DNA of 64,000 nucleotides, taken from assembly GCA_023238725.1 (NCBI GenBank), contig CM041547.1, positions 25,797,164 through 25,861,163 of the forward strand, in the 5' to 3' direction. Both the position numbers and the translations under genes were made by a program. This DNA is from Scortum barcoo. Its lineage: Eukaryota > Chordata > Actinopteri > Centrarchiformes > Terapontidae. The notes beneath the pieces are model-generated. The model had not been told where the DNA came from. It saw only the letters and a program-made list of their open reading frames with translations, and ran no database searches. Below are positions 1 through 64,000 of the stretch, in pieces (positions within the stretch are counted from its first letter, which is position 1; each line of letters starts with the position of its first letter).

Positions 1-889
1 TATTAAGGCTAAAATAATTAAATATGTGTAGCGGAGCAGAGGCTTCAAAAAGATGTGCAACAACACCACCTGGGGAGTTCCACCCCAGGAAATTACTAAA
101 CTATATTGGGAGTAAAATTACAGGTTCTTTTAATACCAATGGGCGAGAGACAGCGTAGGAGGGTTTAAAGAAAAATAACTTTATTTAAACAGCAATTATC
201 AATGAGATTGAAATATCAAAAAAAAAAAAAGAAATACAGCTCAGGCACTCAGGGCTTAGCCATCATAAAACCCACCCTTGTGCAAACGGGGCAAGGGCTT
301 ACCATGGCGGCAGGAAAAATCAAAAGTCCACAAAACTAGCCACCCGTGACACCGCACACCAAAAAGAAATCGTGAAAAACACCACCACCGGGGATCACTG
401 CCGCCCTCGGCACCTATTTGACAAAAAGGAAAATTAAAAAAAAAAAAAGAGGCCAAGTGCTTCACGCCTGTAGCTGACCAAATAAACACATTCAAATAAC
501 CAAAAACGATGCAAAATTACAACAAAACAAAAAAAAAAACACAAAAAGCTGCAACCTAAATAACTCAAGAAAAATATAATAAAAGAAATAAAAAAAATAA
601 AGATTTAAGATATTACCAAGGTCCCTATACAATAGACCTGCTCAGGGCTCAGACTCAGAAGAGCATCAGAATCAAAAACAGGAACCAGATTAACAGAATC
701 AAAACATAATCAAAACCAAAAGTAGAATCGAAGTAGAATCAAAACAGCAATGCCTCCCAGGAGTGGTGGCCAGTGGCAGGCCAAGCAACTGCCAGGACGC
801 TAGGAGAGAGAGCACATGGTAGATGTAATAAAAATAATTATAAGGTCGAATTATTCCTTTAAGGAATAACTGAAACATACATACCACTC
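1..889. other. Intergenic A-rich sequence
   Basis: Long A-rich stretches (for example 219-231, 435-449, 528-538) with no recognisable gene. A short CCGCCATGGTAAG on the minus strand near 300-313 looks like a start codon followed by a donor, but nothing supports a gene around it. Confidence 0.4.
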
Positions 890-1410
890 TCGTCTGGGCA
901 TACGGCGCAGCTACGCAGCGGATTGGTGGGTTTAAGCCTCAAAGGCCGCGGCTTGACCACGCTACGATACAAAATACACATTATTGGCAATCCCGAAGCC
1001 AAGCCACAGACACACGAAGGCAGGCAGACAATGACAACTTACCAAGCAGACACGCGATTACACCCAGAAAAGACCAGGCGTCACAACACGTCCCCCACAG
1101 CACCAGTAGTCAGGCACGCTGAGTACTTGGGGATCGGTGCCTCGACGGCTGCCACAAACAGCTATAACGTTCACTGGAACGAAGGTCACGACCACGCCAA
1201 ACAAGAGGACTCTGCCACGCCAGGCCACAGCCACAGCCACAGCCACCACAGGAAATGAGCGGAACGGGAGGAGTGCCGGAGGTATGGGCACACCTGTGTA
1301 TATATAGGGGCGCGACACGCCTCCCACAACTCCGTGTGCCAACAACTGGCACAGTGCCATGTAGTGGCAGGGAGGGAGAAGATCCATCGGCTACATATGC
1401 ATTCAGTTGT
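890..1410. other. GC-rich block of unknown nature
   Basis: GC content rises sharply compared with both sides. It contains a CCACAG hexamer run at 1222-1252, a TATATATA box at 1297-1304 and CpG dinucleotides. The 111-residue open frame at 923-1258 matches nothing I know. It could be an LTR or promoter fragment of a retroelement; I cannot show paired copies. Confidence 0.3.
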
Positions 1411-2058
1411 ATAGATTTAAAGGAAGATGTTACAGGGAACAGTAATTACAATATTTACAGTGAATATGTGTAAGTTTGTTTATTGCTGACAGTAAAAATT
1501 TGTACTATTGATGTGAGCAGCAAGTGCTCTTATTTTGAAGTCCACGTCAGAGTGACTTGTTTATGTTGACAGTAGCATGTTGGGGAGGAAAAAAATGAAC
1601 TCCGGTGAGAGATGCAGACGCTGTTTTGTTTTACACTCTTTGTAACGCTGCAGCATGTGTTTTGTGAAGGTTCACAATGAAAGATGCTGGTGTGGTCATT
1701 CATAGAAGCTTCCGTGACACTACAGGGGAGCTGCTTTGTTTTGATTTAGGCATGGTGGATTCTTGTCAAATGGCCTTGGTGGAACCAGGGAATTTTTGAT
1801 TCTTTCACAGATTATTCGTCTCATACTGTCAGGATATAGAGACAATTTAAACAAATATGACTAAAAGTATTTTTAAGTACCAGCTTGCCTTCAAAGTTTC
1901 CAAACATTTGCTATGTTTGTTGAGATTGCGTTATTTTGAGAACCTGAATTATATGCTCTCCAGAGTCATCTGGCAAGGGGAGATGCAAAGAGGAGGAAGA
2001 ATGTTTATATTGTGAAGCCATGTGTGAACAATAAAGACAGGACAACTTAAGTAGACAG
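1411..2058. other. Intergenic, nothing recognised
   Basis: AT-rich, no feature seen. Confidence 0.5.
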
Positions 2059-2059
2059 A

Positions 2060-2400
2060 GGGGTGTTCCACGAAGCCGGATTAAGGGAAAGTCTGGATTA
2101 TTTCGATAAATCTGGTTCATTTAAGAGAGAGTTCCGTTCCATCATCGTGGTTTAGTTGAATGTCCGCTGAGTAACCATGGTAACTAATGTCGCAGAACTA
2201 GCCTACTCCGGCTAGTTTGAAGCTGGCAAGCTTAGTTTAGCTGCGTGTCAATGAGTGTCTGACGGGCTGAAACAGACTCTCGAAAGAAAGTTCCGCCTGG
2301 TTTATTTCCACGCTTGCGCCGCTTATGTCTTGTAAACAGAAACTGAAAAACTCGTGAAAATCACGTCTCCTCACTTTCACTGTCTCCACAATCAATCAGT
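2060..2400. mobile_element. MITE fragment with GGGTGTTCCACGAAGC end
   Basis: Begins GGGTGTTCCACGAAGCCGGA, a terminal sequence shared by a common class of fish Harbinger-like MITEs. The interior (GTAACCATGGTAAC near 2172-2185) is a palindrome. I do not find the opposite terminus within 1 kb, so it is probably truncated. Confidence 0.4.
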
Positions 2401-3568
2401 CAGTGAAACCTCAGTTATATGGCACAATTCACACATCACTTGCAACTAGGTATTAGAATTACATGAGAAAAGAACGTGGTTGATTTAAAAAAAATAAATA
2501 AATCAGAGATCTGAGAAAAATATATATCATTTATAATAAATAATGATTTGAAAACGTTCCTCAGGCAGAGCATCCCACTATGTGAATATAAATGTGTGCC
2601 TAACATATGCTTGACCTTAGTGTACAGAGGTAGACGTGTTATGAAATTTCAACACTATCACAATATTTCAGTGACCTATTTTTGTAATGTAATGTCTCCT
2701 CCATAATGAAAGTAAAAAGGAAAAGTAATAAAAATGTGCTCATATAAAACAACTTTGCATGTTTTGTACAATTTCTAATGAACACATGTGTGACAAAGTT
2801 GTGTTGAATTAGTTTTATTAATTAATTCACTCATGTAGTTCCAGCTGGGGAGAGCAAAGAACATTAAATACACTTCATGACCTTCTGCTTACATCCTTCT
2901 CCAGTTTCATTATCTCCAGCTTCACCTTTTTTATTTGCAGCCTCTTGTATTTCATTTCAGCCTCTGACACTCCATGTTCAGCTTTTCACTTTCAGTAGAT
3001 GAAGTTTACATCTTGTGTACAGCACAGGATGTCCTGTGACAGAGGAAATGTGTCAGTGAGTAACTGAGTATGTAGGTGTAACAGTAATATAAATACTGTG
3101 CAGTATAATATGCAGTAGGGTGTTTGGGTGATAATTAGGCCTGTAAAGTATAGAATAGGTAGACTGCAGACACATCCAAACTCACCTATGGTATTTTTGT
3201 GTCTGCAGACTCATCGAATGCTTTCTCGATGTTCGGGGCCATCTAACTGCAAACAGAGGAACACTGCAGCTGTTATTCTACACTATTATTTTGAATATAA
3301 ATCTAATAATACTAGCCTAATACTAAAGATAATATACTCACACTGTATAGTTATTTGAATGCTCATTGTATTAAATAAATTGACAAAGCAAGGCCAGGTT
3401 ATTTGTGCAGTACATTTCACAGAGAAATCAACATGCTTTACATAACACAAAAGAGAAATAAGATGAAAGTAAAATAAATATGTAACATGAAACAATAGTA
3501 TTTAGCTTGTACAACTTGTGCATAAGTAGAACCAACAGTAATGCGTTACCAGAATTGATCATTAGCTA
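2401..3568. other. Intergenic, nothing recognised
   Basis: AT-rich sequence with no coding signal. Confidence 0.5.
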
Positions 3569-4785
3569 TAGTTGTGTTTCCACCAAAAGTACCAGGACCT
3601 TTTAGTTCCAGGAAACACTTTCAAGGAACTTAAAAAGCTTCTTGGGACCCTTTGTTGTCTGCGTTTCCACTGGGGTAAAAAGACCCAGGTGGATGAGGCA
3701 ACTCTAATGGCCCCTTTCCACTAGCACCTACTCGGAAACTCGGCTCGCACTCGATTAGTCTGCTGACACATAACAAAGGGATGGCTGTTTTCACACATCA
3801 TTTTAGCGATCAACTACCTGACAAATTGTTTCACTCACCTGTATTTCGACATAAGGACCATTGTTAATTTCAAGATATACACTCTTATCTAGTTTAATTA
3901 CTGAGCTTACCACAATATAATAGTAAAATTTACAGCCACTGCCCTCTAAGAGTATTGTAAATAACAGAATATGATTAAGAAGAACAGCCATGATACAAAC
4001 ACACATTTGGTTCCATCATTTGTTGATAAAAAAACACGAAAAAAATGTACAGGTATACAAAAACAGCATCTCTAGTCAGGTCCTCTCCAGCAGCAGCTGC
4101 AGATAGTAGGTACAGACATCCTGCTGTCCCACTGCAGGATGCAGTCATGTCCCTCAGCACGACCAGCAAGTCCTAGAATGTTTCCCTCTTTCTAAGTTGA
4201 AAAATAACCCCCAAACACATCACAGTAAATAAGCATTTTGTAGTGTGATGTGCGTAGTATGACTTTTAAAGAAGAGCATAATTAAGACAAGGTGGATCAG
4301 GTAAAATGCTCAACACCTCGGATGGCAGCTGTTGACTGCTGTGGTCAAGCCAGCCGCCTCTCGCGTATCCATGGTCACACCAGCTGCCACTGTATTTCAA
4401 GTGTGCATTTGCTCTAAACTTTATGGTAAAAGCAAAGAAACAGGTCTGGAAAGCTTTTAGAAATGACTTTCAGTTCCATAACTCAGTCTTACAGAGATGG
4501 GACAGATTTAATGGAATATTTTAACAGTAACTCTTGTTTTATGAACCAAAAGAACATTGAATCAATTGAAAATTTTAAAGCTACCGCTAACGCCACCAAT
4601 GACTACTTCCATATTAAATTAATTAAAGCATTAAATAAAATAAAGCATATCTCTCTCTCTCTCTCTGTCTTGTCTTATCCCCTGGTTCCTGCAGTGGAAA
4701 TGCGTGTAGTTCCTGTTAAAGTTCCTGGTTTCTGGGAAAAGTTCCTGCGGTGTAAATGCAGCCTATGTTTGATATCTGCAAAGCT
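3569..4785. mobile_element. Probable DNA-transposon derivative with GTTTCCACC ends, with nested MITE end
   Basis: Left end TATAGTTGTGTTTCCACC (about 3569) and right end (reversed) CATAGGCTGCATTTACACC (about 4764) agree loosely, and both sides repeat AGTTCC/AGGAAC phrases. No target duplication is convincing. A 55-bp piece of the Harbinger-type MITE end (TGGCCCCTTTCCACTAGCAC at 3708) lies inside. Confidence 0.35.
3708..3765. mobile_element. Solo end of the Harbinger-type MITE
   Basis: TAATGGCCCCTTTCCACTAG then CACCTACTCGG and CTCGGCTCGCACTCGA match the left terminus of the copies at 24413 and 59182. Only this end is present. Confidence 0.65.
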
Positions 4786-5014
4786 GAATGGACTCTAAAC
4801 AGTAGTAACATTAATTTTATTCTGGTCCAAGGACTGAAATAGAAATCTCTCTGTGAGAGAAAGAACACTGGATATATCCTGGAATGTAATTGTTAGACAT
4901 ATGATGCTTTTGGGGAGCTACTGCAAGCAAAGCAAACAGTTGCTGTAAAGGAACGACACGCTATATTCTTATAGTACTCTTTGCAGTTTTTCTAGCTCTG
5001 TTGAGCATAATCTG

Positions 5015-5730
5015 TTACCAGGGGCTATTGCAAGAACTTAAGCTCTGGAACTTCAGCACCTCCAAGTCCGAGGCCATGGATTCTCGACCGGAAAAGGGTG
5101 GCGTGCCCTCTCCGGGTGGGTGGAGAGGTCCTGCCTCAAGTGGAGGAGTTCAAGTATCTCGGGGTCTTGTTCACGAAAGTGAGGGAAAGATGGAGTGTGA
5201 GATTTACAGGCAGATTGGTGCAGTTTCCGTATTTATGCGCGGTCAGTGTACCGGACCGTCGTGGTGAAGAAGGAGCTGAGTCAAAAGGCGAAGCTCTCGA
5301 TTTACCGGTCAATCTACGCTCCCACCCTCACTTATGGTCATGAACTTTGGGTAATGACTGAAAGGACAAGATCGCAGATACAAGCAGCCAAAATGAGTTT
5401 CCTCCGCAGGGTGGCTGGGCGCTCCCTTAGAGATAGGGTGAGAAGCTCAGTGACTCGGCGAGGAGCTTCGGAGTAGAGCCGCTGTTCCTTCACATCGAGA
5501 GGAGTGAGCTGAGGTGGCTTGGGCATCTGTTTCGGATGCCACCCTGGACGCCTCCCTAGGAAGGAAGGTGTTCCAGGCATGTCCCACTGGGAGGAGGCCC
5601 CGGGGAAGACCCAGGACACGCTGGAGAGACTATGTCTCTCAGCTGGCCTGGGAACGCCATATCCATGCTGCCTCCACGACCCGGTCCCGGATCAAGCAGA
5701 TGAAAATGGATGAAGTTTGGAATGAAGTTT
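5015..5730 (+). mobile_element. LINE ORF2 C-terminal fragment with degenerate tail
   Basis: Broken plus-strand frames read VEEFKYLGVLFT, RTVVVKKELSQKAKLSIYRS then IYAPTLTYGHELWVMTERTR, MSFLRRVAGRSLRDRVRSS, VFQACPTGRRPRGRPRTRW. This is the C-terminal domain of a fish non-LTR element. The tail CCCGGATCAAGCAGATGAAA then ATGGATGAAG (5690-5715) is a worn form of its GGATAAGCGG...GATGGATGG end. I leave the clade unassigned. Confidence 0.8.
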
Positions 5731-5929
5731 TGGAACTGGGCCTGCTGATAGATCAAAAGTACAATATCCCTGAATATTGCCACATTCTAAATATACAAAT
5801 GAAAAAAACAATAATAATAACAATAACAAACTATAATATACGCACTCTGTATCTTAAAATTGAAGTCACTGAATCTGTTTTGAACTGAAATTATTTTCAC
5901 AGATCTTTTTTTTTTCTAAACTATTTTAT

Positions 5930-6474
5930 TAGGTTAAAGTGGTTAATGTGAATACTCTTATGTTCCTGTAAAGTGCATGTTACTGCCGGAGCCCCGGTCC
6001 TCTTTGTTCTCTCCAGTCTTGCAGGTTCTTCACTGATTCTGGTTGTGGTCCATCTGTCTGAGGTTCACTGGCCTGGTGGGGACATGATCTGTGTCTGTGT
6101 TGTGGAGAGAAGGTCGAGTGGCTCAGAGCTCCATATGAGGACATCTAGAGATGCACCTGGACTCACGGACTCCTTTTCCATTACCTGTGATACCTTCACA
6201 CATGGACTAAACCCATGAACTCAGTTTATCTACAAGTTTATTATGACCCATGTTATAACTCCATATATGATTGATGATGATGTTCTCTGTACATGTGGCA
6301 TCTATTGCACATCTGTCCATCCCAGGGAGAGGGATCCCTCATCTGTGGCTCTTCCTCAGGTTTCTTCTCCTTTCCTGACCCGGTTCAAGGGTCAAGGACA
6401 GAGGATGTCACAACTGTACAGATTGTAAAGCCCTCAGAGGCAAACAATGTTTTGTGATTTTGGACTTTAAATAA
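5930..6474 (+). mobile_element. LINE 3' UTR copy (family of copies A and B), plus strand
   Basis: The complement of 48912-49440: GTTACTGCCGGAGCCCCGGT, GGTCGAGTGGCTCAGAGCTC, CCTCATCTGTGGCTCTTCCT, and end TTTTGGACTTTAAATAA. 5'-truncated in the 3' UTR. Confidence 0.85.
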
Positions 6475-6534
6475 CCATGCGACCCTGTGAGACAGGATAA
6501 GCGGTATAGAAAATAGATGGATTGATGGATGGAT
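6475..6534 (+). mobile_element. 60-bp LINE tail insertion flanked by a 13-bp duplication
   Basis: CCATGCGACCCTGTGAGACA then GGATAAGCGGTATAGAAAAT and GATGG repeats is the extreme 3' end of a GATGGATGG-type LINE. GGACTTTAAATAA occurs at 6462-6474 and again at 6535-6547, a direct target-site duplication. Confidence 0.7.
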
Positions 6535-6547
6535 GGACTTTAAATAA

Positions 6548-7833
6548 ATACATTAAAAAAAAAACACACATCTTCCATGACTCATTTCCAAAACCCAATT
6601 GATACAATATATCTAGATCTCAAATAACAACTCACAAAGTCTACCGGATGGGATTCTCTGATGATAATACACAGACAGACCACTTCATTAAGTACATCTG
6701 TGTAATCTAATGTGGTCCAGTCCTTTCTGATGGTGACAGTAAAACCTGAAAAATTATAAAATTAAAATTCATGGCAGAGCTGTTGTTCATATTAGATTGA
6801 ACAGGTGAATGAAGTGGCTGGACAGTGTAAATGGCACATGACATATATGATTATTTTTATCCCCTCTGGTTCTGTTCACCTGTTCACTTCTTCTGGATGG
6901 ACATTATGAGCATCCTTCTTCATCCATGTCACTCCTGGGTAACATCTCTACACACATCACATAACACTCCATTTATTTTAATAGCATTAGCGGTGGCAAA
7001 GTGCATACTGCAAAAATGCAAAAATGCAAAAATGCACCAAGACACCGGAAGATGACTCCTCAACAACCCTTACTACCAGCTTTAAAATAATCATAAGTAA
7101 CACTTGTCAGTCTCTCTTCTGTAATGGAAATCTGCCCTTATTGTTATGTTTTTATTTTTATATAACAGTCCTTATGTTTTATAATTATATATAATAGTCT
7201 ACTCTTCTCTCATACTGTGATTCACTTTTCTCTTGACACATGTTAAAATGACCAGACCTAAATTCCTTTAGGGAACAGGCCTTTGACTTGTAATAAAAGA
7301 CAAACTTCTGACCGACAGACACTTCTGACCTGCTGTGAAAGAGAGATCTCTGACTGATAGTGGTCATCGCACACTGCGGAGGACGCGCTATCGCAGGGTT
7401 GGCTCTCACTGGTTTTAAATCTTACTACTACAATGTTCTGATTAACTATCTGTCTGCCAGATTCCTTTTACGCACATGAAGACGATGTAACCCTGAAATT
7501 ATCTACTAAAAGGGTTGACAAGACCTCACACTCCCTCCCTTCCCCACCTTTTCCTTTGTTTGTACCCCATTATAAATATCTGTGCTTCTTCTGTTATCAC
7601 TTGTGAGTTCTCTTCCAGCTGACACACTCAGTTGTCTGACAGCTCACCTTCTTGCAAGAATACATTAAAATATAAAAGACACTCTGGTCGGATCAATTCT
7701 CTTTATTTCCAGTACAGACAAAATATATTCTTAATATAATATATTAATATTATATTAATATTAATATATTTTCCACAACACTTCATAACACAGTGTGCTT
7801 GTGATCATATAAAATTATTTAAAAAATCTAAAA
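6548..7833. other. Intergenic, nothing recognised
   Basis: AT-rich. TATA/ATTA-rich low-complexity sequence at 7726-7772. No coding signal. Confidence 0.5.
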
Positions 7834-7990
7834 AAAAAAAAAATTTAAGATAAGATTCCACTGTTACAGCAGCTCAAAACAAAGTAAAAGAGACATTAAA
7901 TAATAGACAAAAAAACACACAAAGACACAAAAAAACAGTATGTACAATAAATAGTAAATAATAGTTTTATATAATTTGTTCATTTATCAA
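7834..7990 (-). mobile_element. LINE 3' tail, minus strand
   Basis: After a poly-A run, AAGATAAGATTCCACTGTTA then CAGCAGCTCAAAAC through TGTACAATAAATAGTAAATA is the complement of the 3' end at 58925-59060. Confidence 0.75.
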
Positions 7991-9517
7991 CATCTGTCAC
8001 TGTCTTTTGTTTTGCCTTATGACTGATTTTTTATTAAACTACAAGACAGGAGAAAATATCTGTGTGTGCACTGTAAATTGTACAATAATGGAAATAATAT
8101 AAGTAAAATAAATATTTGATCAAAGAAGGTGGTCAGAATAGCCATAAGTAAGTCTCTCATAATACCATCTCAGTACAGTGCATCTTAGTACAGTAATAAC
8201 AGACAGAGACTGTTCATGAGGTGGATGATGCGTTCTATAGAGGGGGGGTGTGTTTAGGTGAATGTTATCTGCTGATTCCCTCTGGTGGCAGCAGGCTAAG
8301 ATGCATTCCAAATCCTTTAACCTCTGCTCACATTACAGTCACGTGGTAGTAACTGCTTTGACTTTACTCCCACACATTGGATTTAAAATTTAATAGAGGA
8401 CTATGTGATTAAAGGGTCTCTCGACATTAAGGATGCTTGAGGGTATTTTCATATAATGTATAAAGTGTTGTTGTCTTTTTTATATTGCATAGGCCCCCAT
8501 TTCGGTAGCAATTCAGCAAAACAGGGATATAGAAAAGGTCATCTGGGATTGAATGCTTTTAATTTATTTAAACATAATAGTAACAAGAAAATGTGAAGAG
8601 ATTATGGTTTTGGCAAAATGTATATCAGAACTTAATGAAAGATGTTAAAACTTTGCTCATGTGGAAAAATAACACAATAAAGGTGTAATTTACAGCTGAA
8701 TTTCATTATATCTCAATTAATCACAATTTGTGTTATCTATTTCTCTCATTCATCCTCTTTGTTTACAGGTGAGGTATCACAAATTGTGAGCTGGTTGCCT
8801 TGGCAACAGTCAATTGCAGCTGTTAATAGCTGCTAATGAGCAGTTTGGGCTCTGGCTCTAACTGTCTACATCATAGTTTAGCATCTAGTGTCAAGTGGTG
8901 GCCCTTCAACTTGACATGAAATGTGCAAGCATTATATTATATGTGTATCATATCACTTTCAAGAGCCTACAAATTGTACAGTACTTGTTTACCGCATCAA
9001 ATTGTGGCCTCCTAACAAGCATCTGCCAGGTTAGGAATGACAGCTGGTTGTCTGGCAATTACTGGCACCTCCTGTGTGTCAGGAATTATGTTCTGTTATC
9101 GACGCTGGTGCTTTTAGATGCAGTTAGCACTTTCAAAGCAAAACTCAGCAGTTTAATGTTAAGATGAGAAGGAAAAGCTACCTAGGGAAAAACACTGTCT
9201 CATTGAGGAGAAAAGAAGGTCTCAGTTAAAATAGATCAGCGCTTACTACATCAGACCTTGGAGGACAGATAAAGTCATCTGCCATTTTTTACAAACAGGT
9301 TAATTCCAGGCACAAGGAATTTAATGTTAAATACCATTATGAAACCAATAGATGAAAAATTCAAACATGAGGCTGAACAGTTTCAACAAGGCTCATCTGT
9401 GTACATTTTTCCTGTATGGCACTCATTCATTTGCTGGCTCCGTGTAGTGGCACTTTGTCATTTTTGAGCATGCCTGTTTTACATTCAATTACCTGTTAGC
9501 CAAAAATATCGACAACA
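7991..9517. other. Intergenic, nothing recognised
   Basis: AT-rich; no gene or repeat family recognised. Confidence 0.5.
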
Positions 9518-9531
9518 AAACACTAACACAT

Positions 9532-9705
9532 ATAAACTTTTTAGCCTTTGTTTTTGACAGGACAGCTGGAGAGAGACAGGAAGAGGGGGATGACACATGC
9601 AACAAGGGGCCCTCGGGTCAGAATCAAACCTATGGCTGCTGCAGTGAGGGTTGTATCCTCATAGATGAGTGCATGCTCTACCAACTGAGCCACCAGTGCA
9701 CCCCG
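9532..9705 (-). mobile_element. tRNA-derived SINE with perfect 14-bp target-site duplication
   Basis: On the minus strand a tRNA-like head holds an A box (GTGGCTCAGTTGGTAGAGC, 9674-9692) and a B box (GGTTTGATTCTGACCC, 9615-9630), followed by a tRNA-unrelated part ending near 9540. AAACACTAACACAT repeats exactly at 9518-9531 and 9706-9719. An RNA polymerase III promoter is visible; it is a SINE rather than a tRNA gene because the acceptor stem does not close and the body continues. Confidence 0.9.
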
Positions 9706-9999
9706 AAACACTAACACATTTAATCCCACACATACACATGTATCAGTGGAGTCAAGCATTTGCACCCAATTCTTTTCTGAAATGCTTTTCTGGCATAATT
9801 TGACAACACTTCTAAATGTTAAGCAAGTGCAAATGCTGATAAACTGTCCATCTACACTTCTACACAACAACAAAACGCAATGATCAATTAAGCAGAAAAC
9901 CTACATTACTGAGAACTCTAACTAAAACAGAAAAAGGGAACTGATTTAAGAATATTTTAGTCACATTTATTAAAACAGTAATTAAATATAAGACTGATA

Positions 10000-10190
10000 A
10001 TCTGCGGAAAAATCACCTCCACCTGTTGCCTGTAAGACCATTTGACAAGAATGCATCGCGCCCAAATCAAAACAACCAATCAGAACAGTTCCCTCCCTTG
10101 TATTACTGTCAGGACACAGTGACAGTTTTAGAAAATATGCCAATATGAAATCATTTTTAAATAACTTACCCACTTCTGCTTTAAGATGTA
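10000..10190 (-). repeat. Dispersed repeat (AAAGCAGAAGTGGGTAAG), diverged copy
   Basis: The minus strand from 10190 reads CTTAAAGCAGAAGTGGGTAA, then CTGACAGTAATAC and CATTTTGACAAG-like blocks shared with 41289-41512 and 61392-61600. Confidence 0.5.
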
Positions 10191-10194
10191 CATC

Positions 10195-10959
10195 TAATGC
10201 AACAGCAACATCAATTTATATGAAGCTCAAAATCTACTTTCACTAATTACTGTGCCTATTGACCAGAAGTAGAATATCAAAATACTTATGCTCAGTTCAA
10301 AGAATATTCAGTGAGCTGGGCACTGGGCATTGCACTGGGAGCAACAGACGTATTGCTCATTAGGAAAGGAAAGTATTGCCATGTAACACATAAGAGCTGC
10401 CAAAGACTGCAACACACATTGCAAAGTAGCACAAAATTAATAAAAAAAAAATTTTCACTATGATCCTCCTTATATTAGTACTGTGATGTTGAGCAGCTAA
10501 TGTTATCATTTTTAAATTTCATGTGTATTGAAACAGGAACTGATGACAAATTTCTTAACTTCTTACTGACTAACCACTTGTTTCCAAAAGTATAATCACT
10601 AAGAAGCAAAGTACAGTGGGTATTTCGATAAGTACATGAAGAAGTAAAAAGGGCAATATCAATGAGCACATTTATTAAAGATGTGGTAACCTGAACAGCA
10701 AGCTCCAAATTATAGGGAGTGTCCCACCAGTTTTTGTAAACATGGTCAGATACTTTAGAAACTCTAGAACATGTTTGTTGGCAGCAGGAAATATCTTAGA
10801 GAATTCATGAGAAGATCATAGAAGAAACTTACGGATAAGAAAGTTAAAAAGCACACTGGAATATGTTGAAAGTGGACGGGCATGAGTAATGTGAAAATGT
10901 GAAAAATGTGACAAATCAGACGCAACTCCAGAAGAGGGCAGTATTGCAAATTCAAGGAT
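10195..10959. other. Intergenic sequence upstream of smg1
   Basis: AT-rich; no recognised element or gene. It may contain distal promoter sequence. Confidence 0.45.
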
Positions 10960-11126
10960 GCCAAGTGCCGTGAAACCTCAAAGAAGAAGAAACACTGCCG
11001 AAAGCTAGCTATAACGGAGAATTGCTAACCGATTTGTGAGACTTGACAAAACATAGAGTGAAAGACAGCCCTCGAGGAGAGACACGGAAACCGCTGCTAG
11101 CGGGTCATGCAGCTCTCGAAAGGGTA

Positions 11127-63817
<52,691 letters not shown>

Positions 63818-64000
63818 GTGTGAGACTGTATAATAGTAACTTGATCTTTGGTGCTGAGAAGGGATTTTATACACACATTTGTTAAGATCAGTTAGTCTTA
63901 AAATACATATAAATACTTTAATAAAGTGACTTTAGGAAGCCACCGCTACAACGGTATGATCATATGGGTGAATGGCATGTAGTGTAAAACACCTTGGGTG
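63818..64000 (+). other. smg1 intron 46, truncated by window end
   Basis: AT-rich intron start; no feature. Confidence 0.7.

Noticed and set aside
300..313. Minus-strand CCGCCATGGTAAG as a first exon with donor
   Set aside because: No downstream exon or conserved peptide on the minus strand could be found.
923..1258. 111-residue open frame
   Set aside because: No recognisable domain, His/Ser-rich end comes from a CCACAG repeat, no splice or homology support.
9612..9704. tRNA gene on the minus strand
   Set aside because: A and B boxes are present, but the acceptor stem does not pair and the sequence continues into a SINE body flanked by a target duplication.

Overview
The window is vertebrate nuclear DNA, most probably from a teleost (likely percomorph) fish. 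It has small GT-AG exons separated by AT-rich introns. The introns hold fish-type non-LTR retrotransposon tails, a tRNA-derived SINE, hAT and Harbinger-type MITEs, a decayed Gypsy element and long TG microsatellites. There are no bacterial genes, operons, CRISPR arrays, rRNA genes or functional tRNA genes.

Layout. Positions 1-10960 are intergenic with no supported host gene. They carry transposable-element debris: MITE ends near 2060, 3569 and 4400-4785; LINE 3' ends at 5015-5730, 5930-6474 and 7846-7990; and a well-preserved SINE at 9532-9705. A CpG-richer stretch around 10960-11600 holds the presumed promoter and first coding exon of the only gene. From 11127 to 63817 on the plus strand lie 46 coding exons of smg1, the PI3K-like kinase that phosphorylates UPF1 in nonsense-mediated mRNA decay (NMD). 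I placed the exons by matching splice sites and reading frame to the recalled human SMG1 protein. They cover about the first 2,516 residues: N-terminal region, HEAT/alpha-solenoid, FAT region, and the kinase catalytic loop and activation segment. The gene runs off the right edge, so the long insertion region and FATC domain lie outside.

The gene reads cleanly across 46 exons with matching phases, except for two exons that each carry one extra base. In exon 33 this gives an in-frame TGA at 44010. In exon 44, in the kinase activation segment, it gives a TGA at 62075. All splice sites and all other exons are intact, so sequence or assembly error is the simplest reading; a recent pseudogene or a disrupted allele is the alternative.

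The large introns are transposon traps. Intron 2 has a ZBED-like hAT remnant. Introns 4, 7, 13 and 22 have L2/CR1-like LINE pieces. Intron 10 has a Harbinger-type MITE with CRE and CCAAT motifs. Intron 25 has a hAT MITE with an 8-bp target duplication. Intron 33 has a second ZBED-like remnant on the minus strand. Intron 36 has a LINE nested inside an older copy of itself. Intron 42 has a broken Gypsy element plus a LINE 3' end and a second full MITE. No new biological system is evident. The points most worth a second look are the two frameshifts, the 190-bp TG tract beside exon 4, the odd acceptor of exon 18, and the dateable nested insertions. Introns of 100-500 bp not listed separately hold nothing I recognise.
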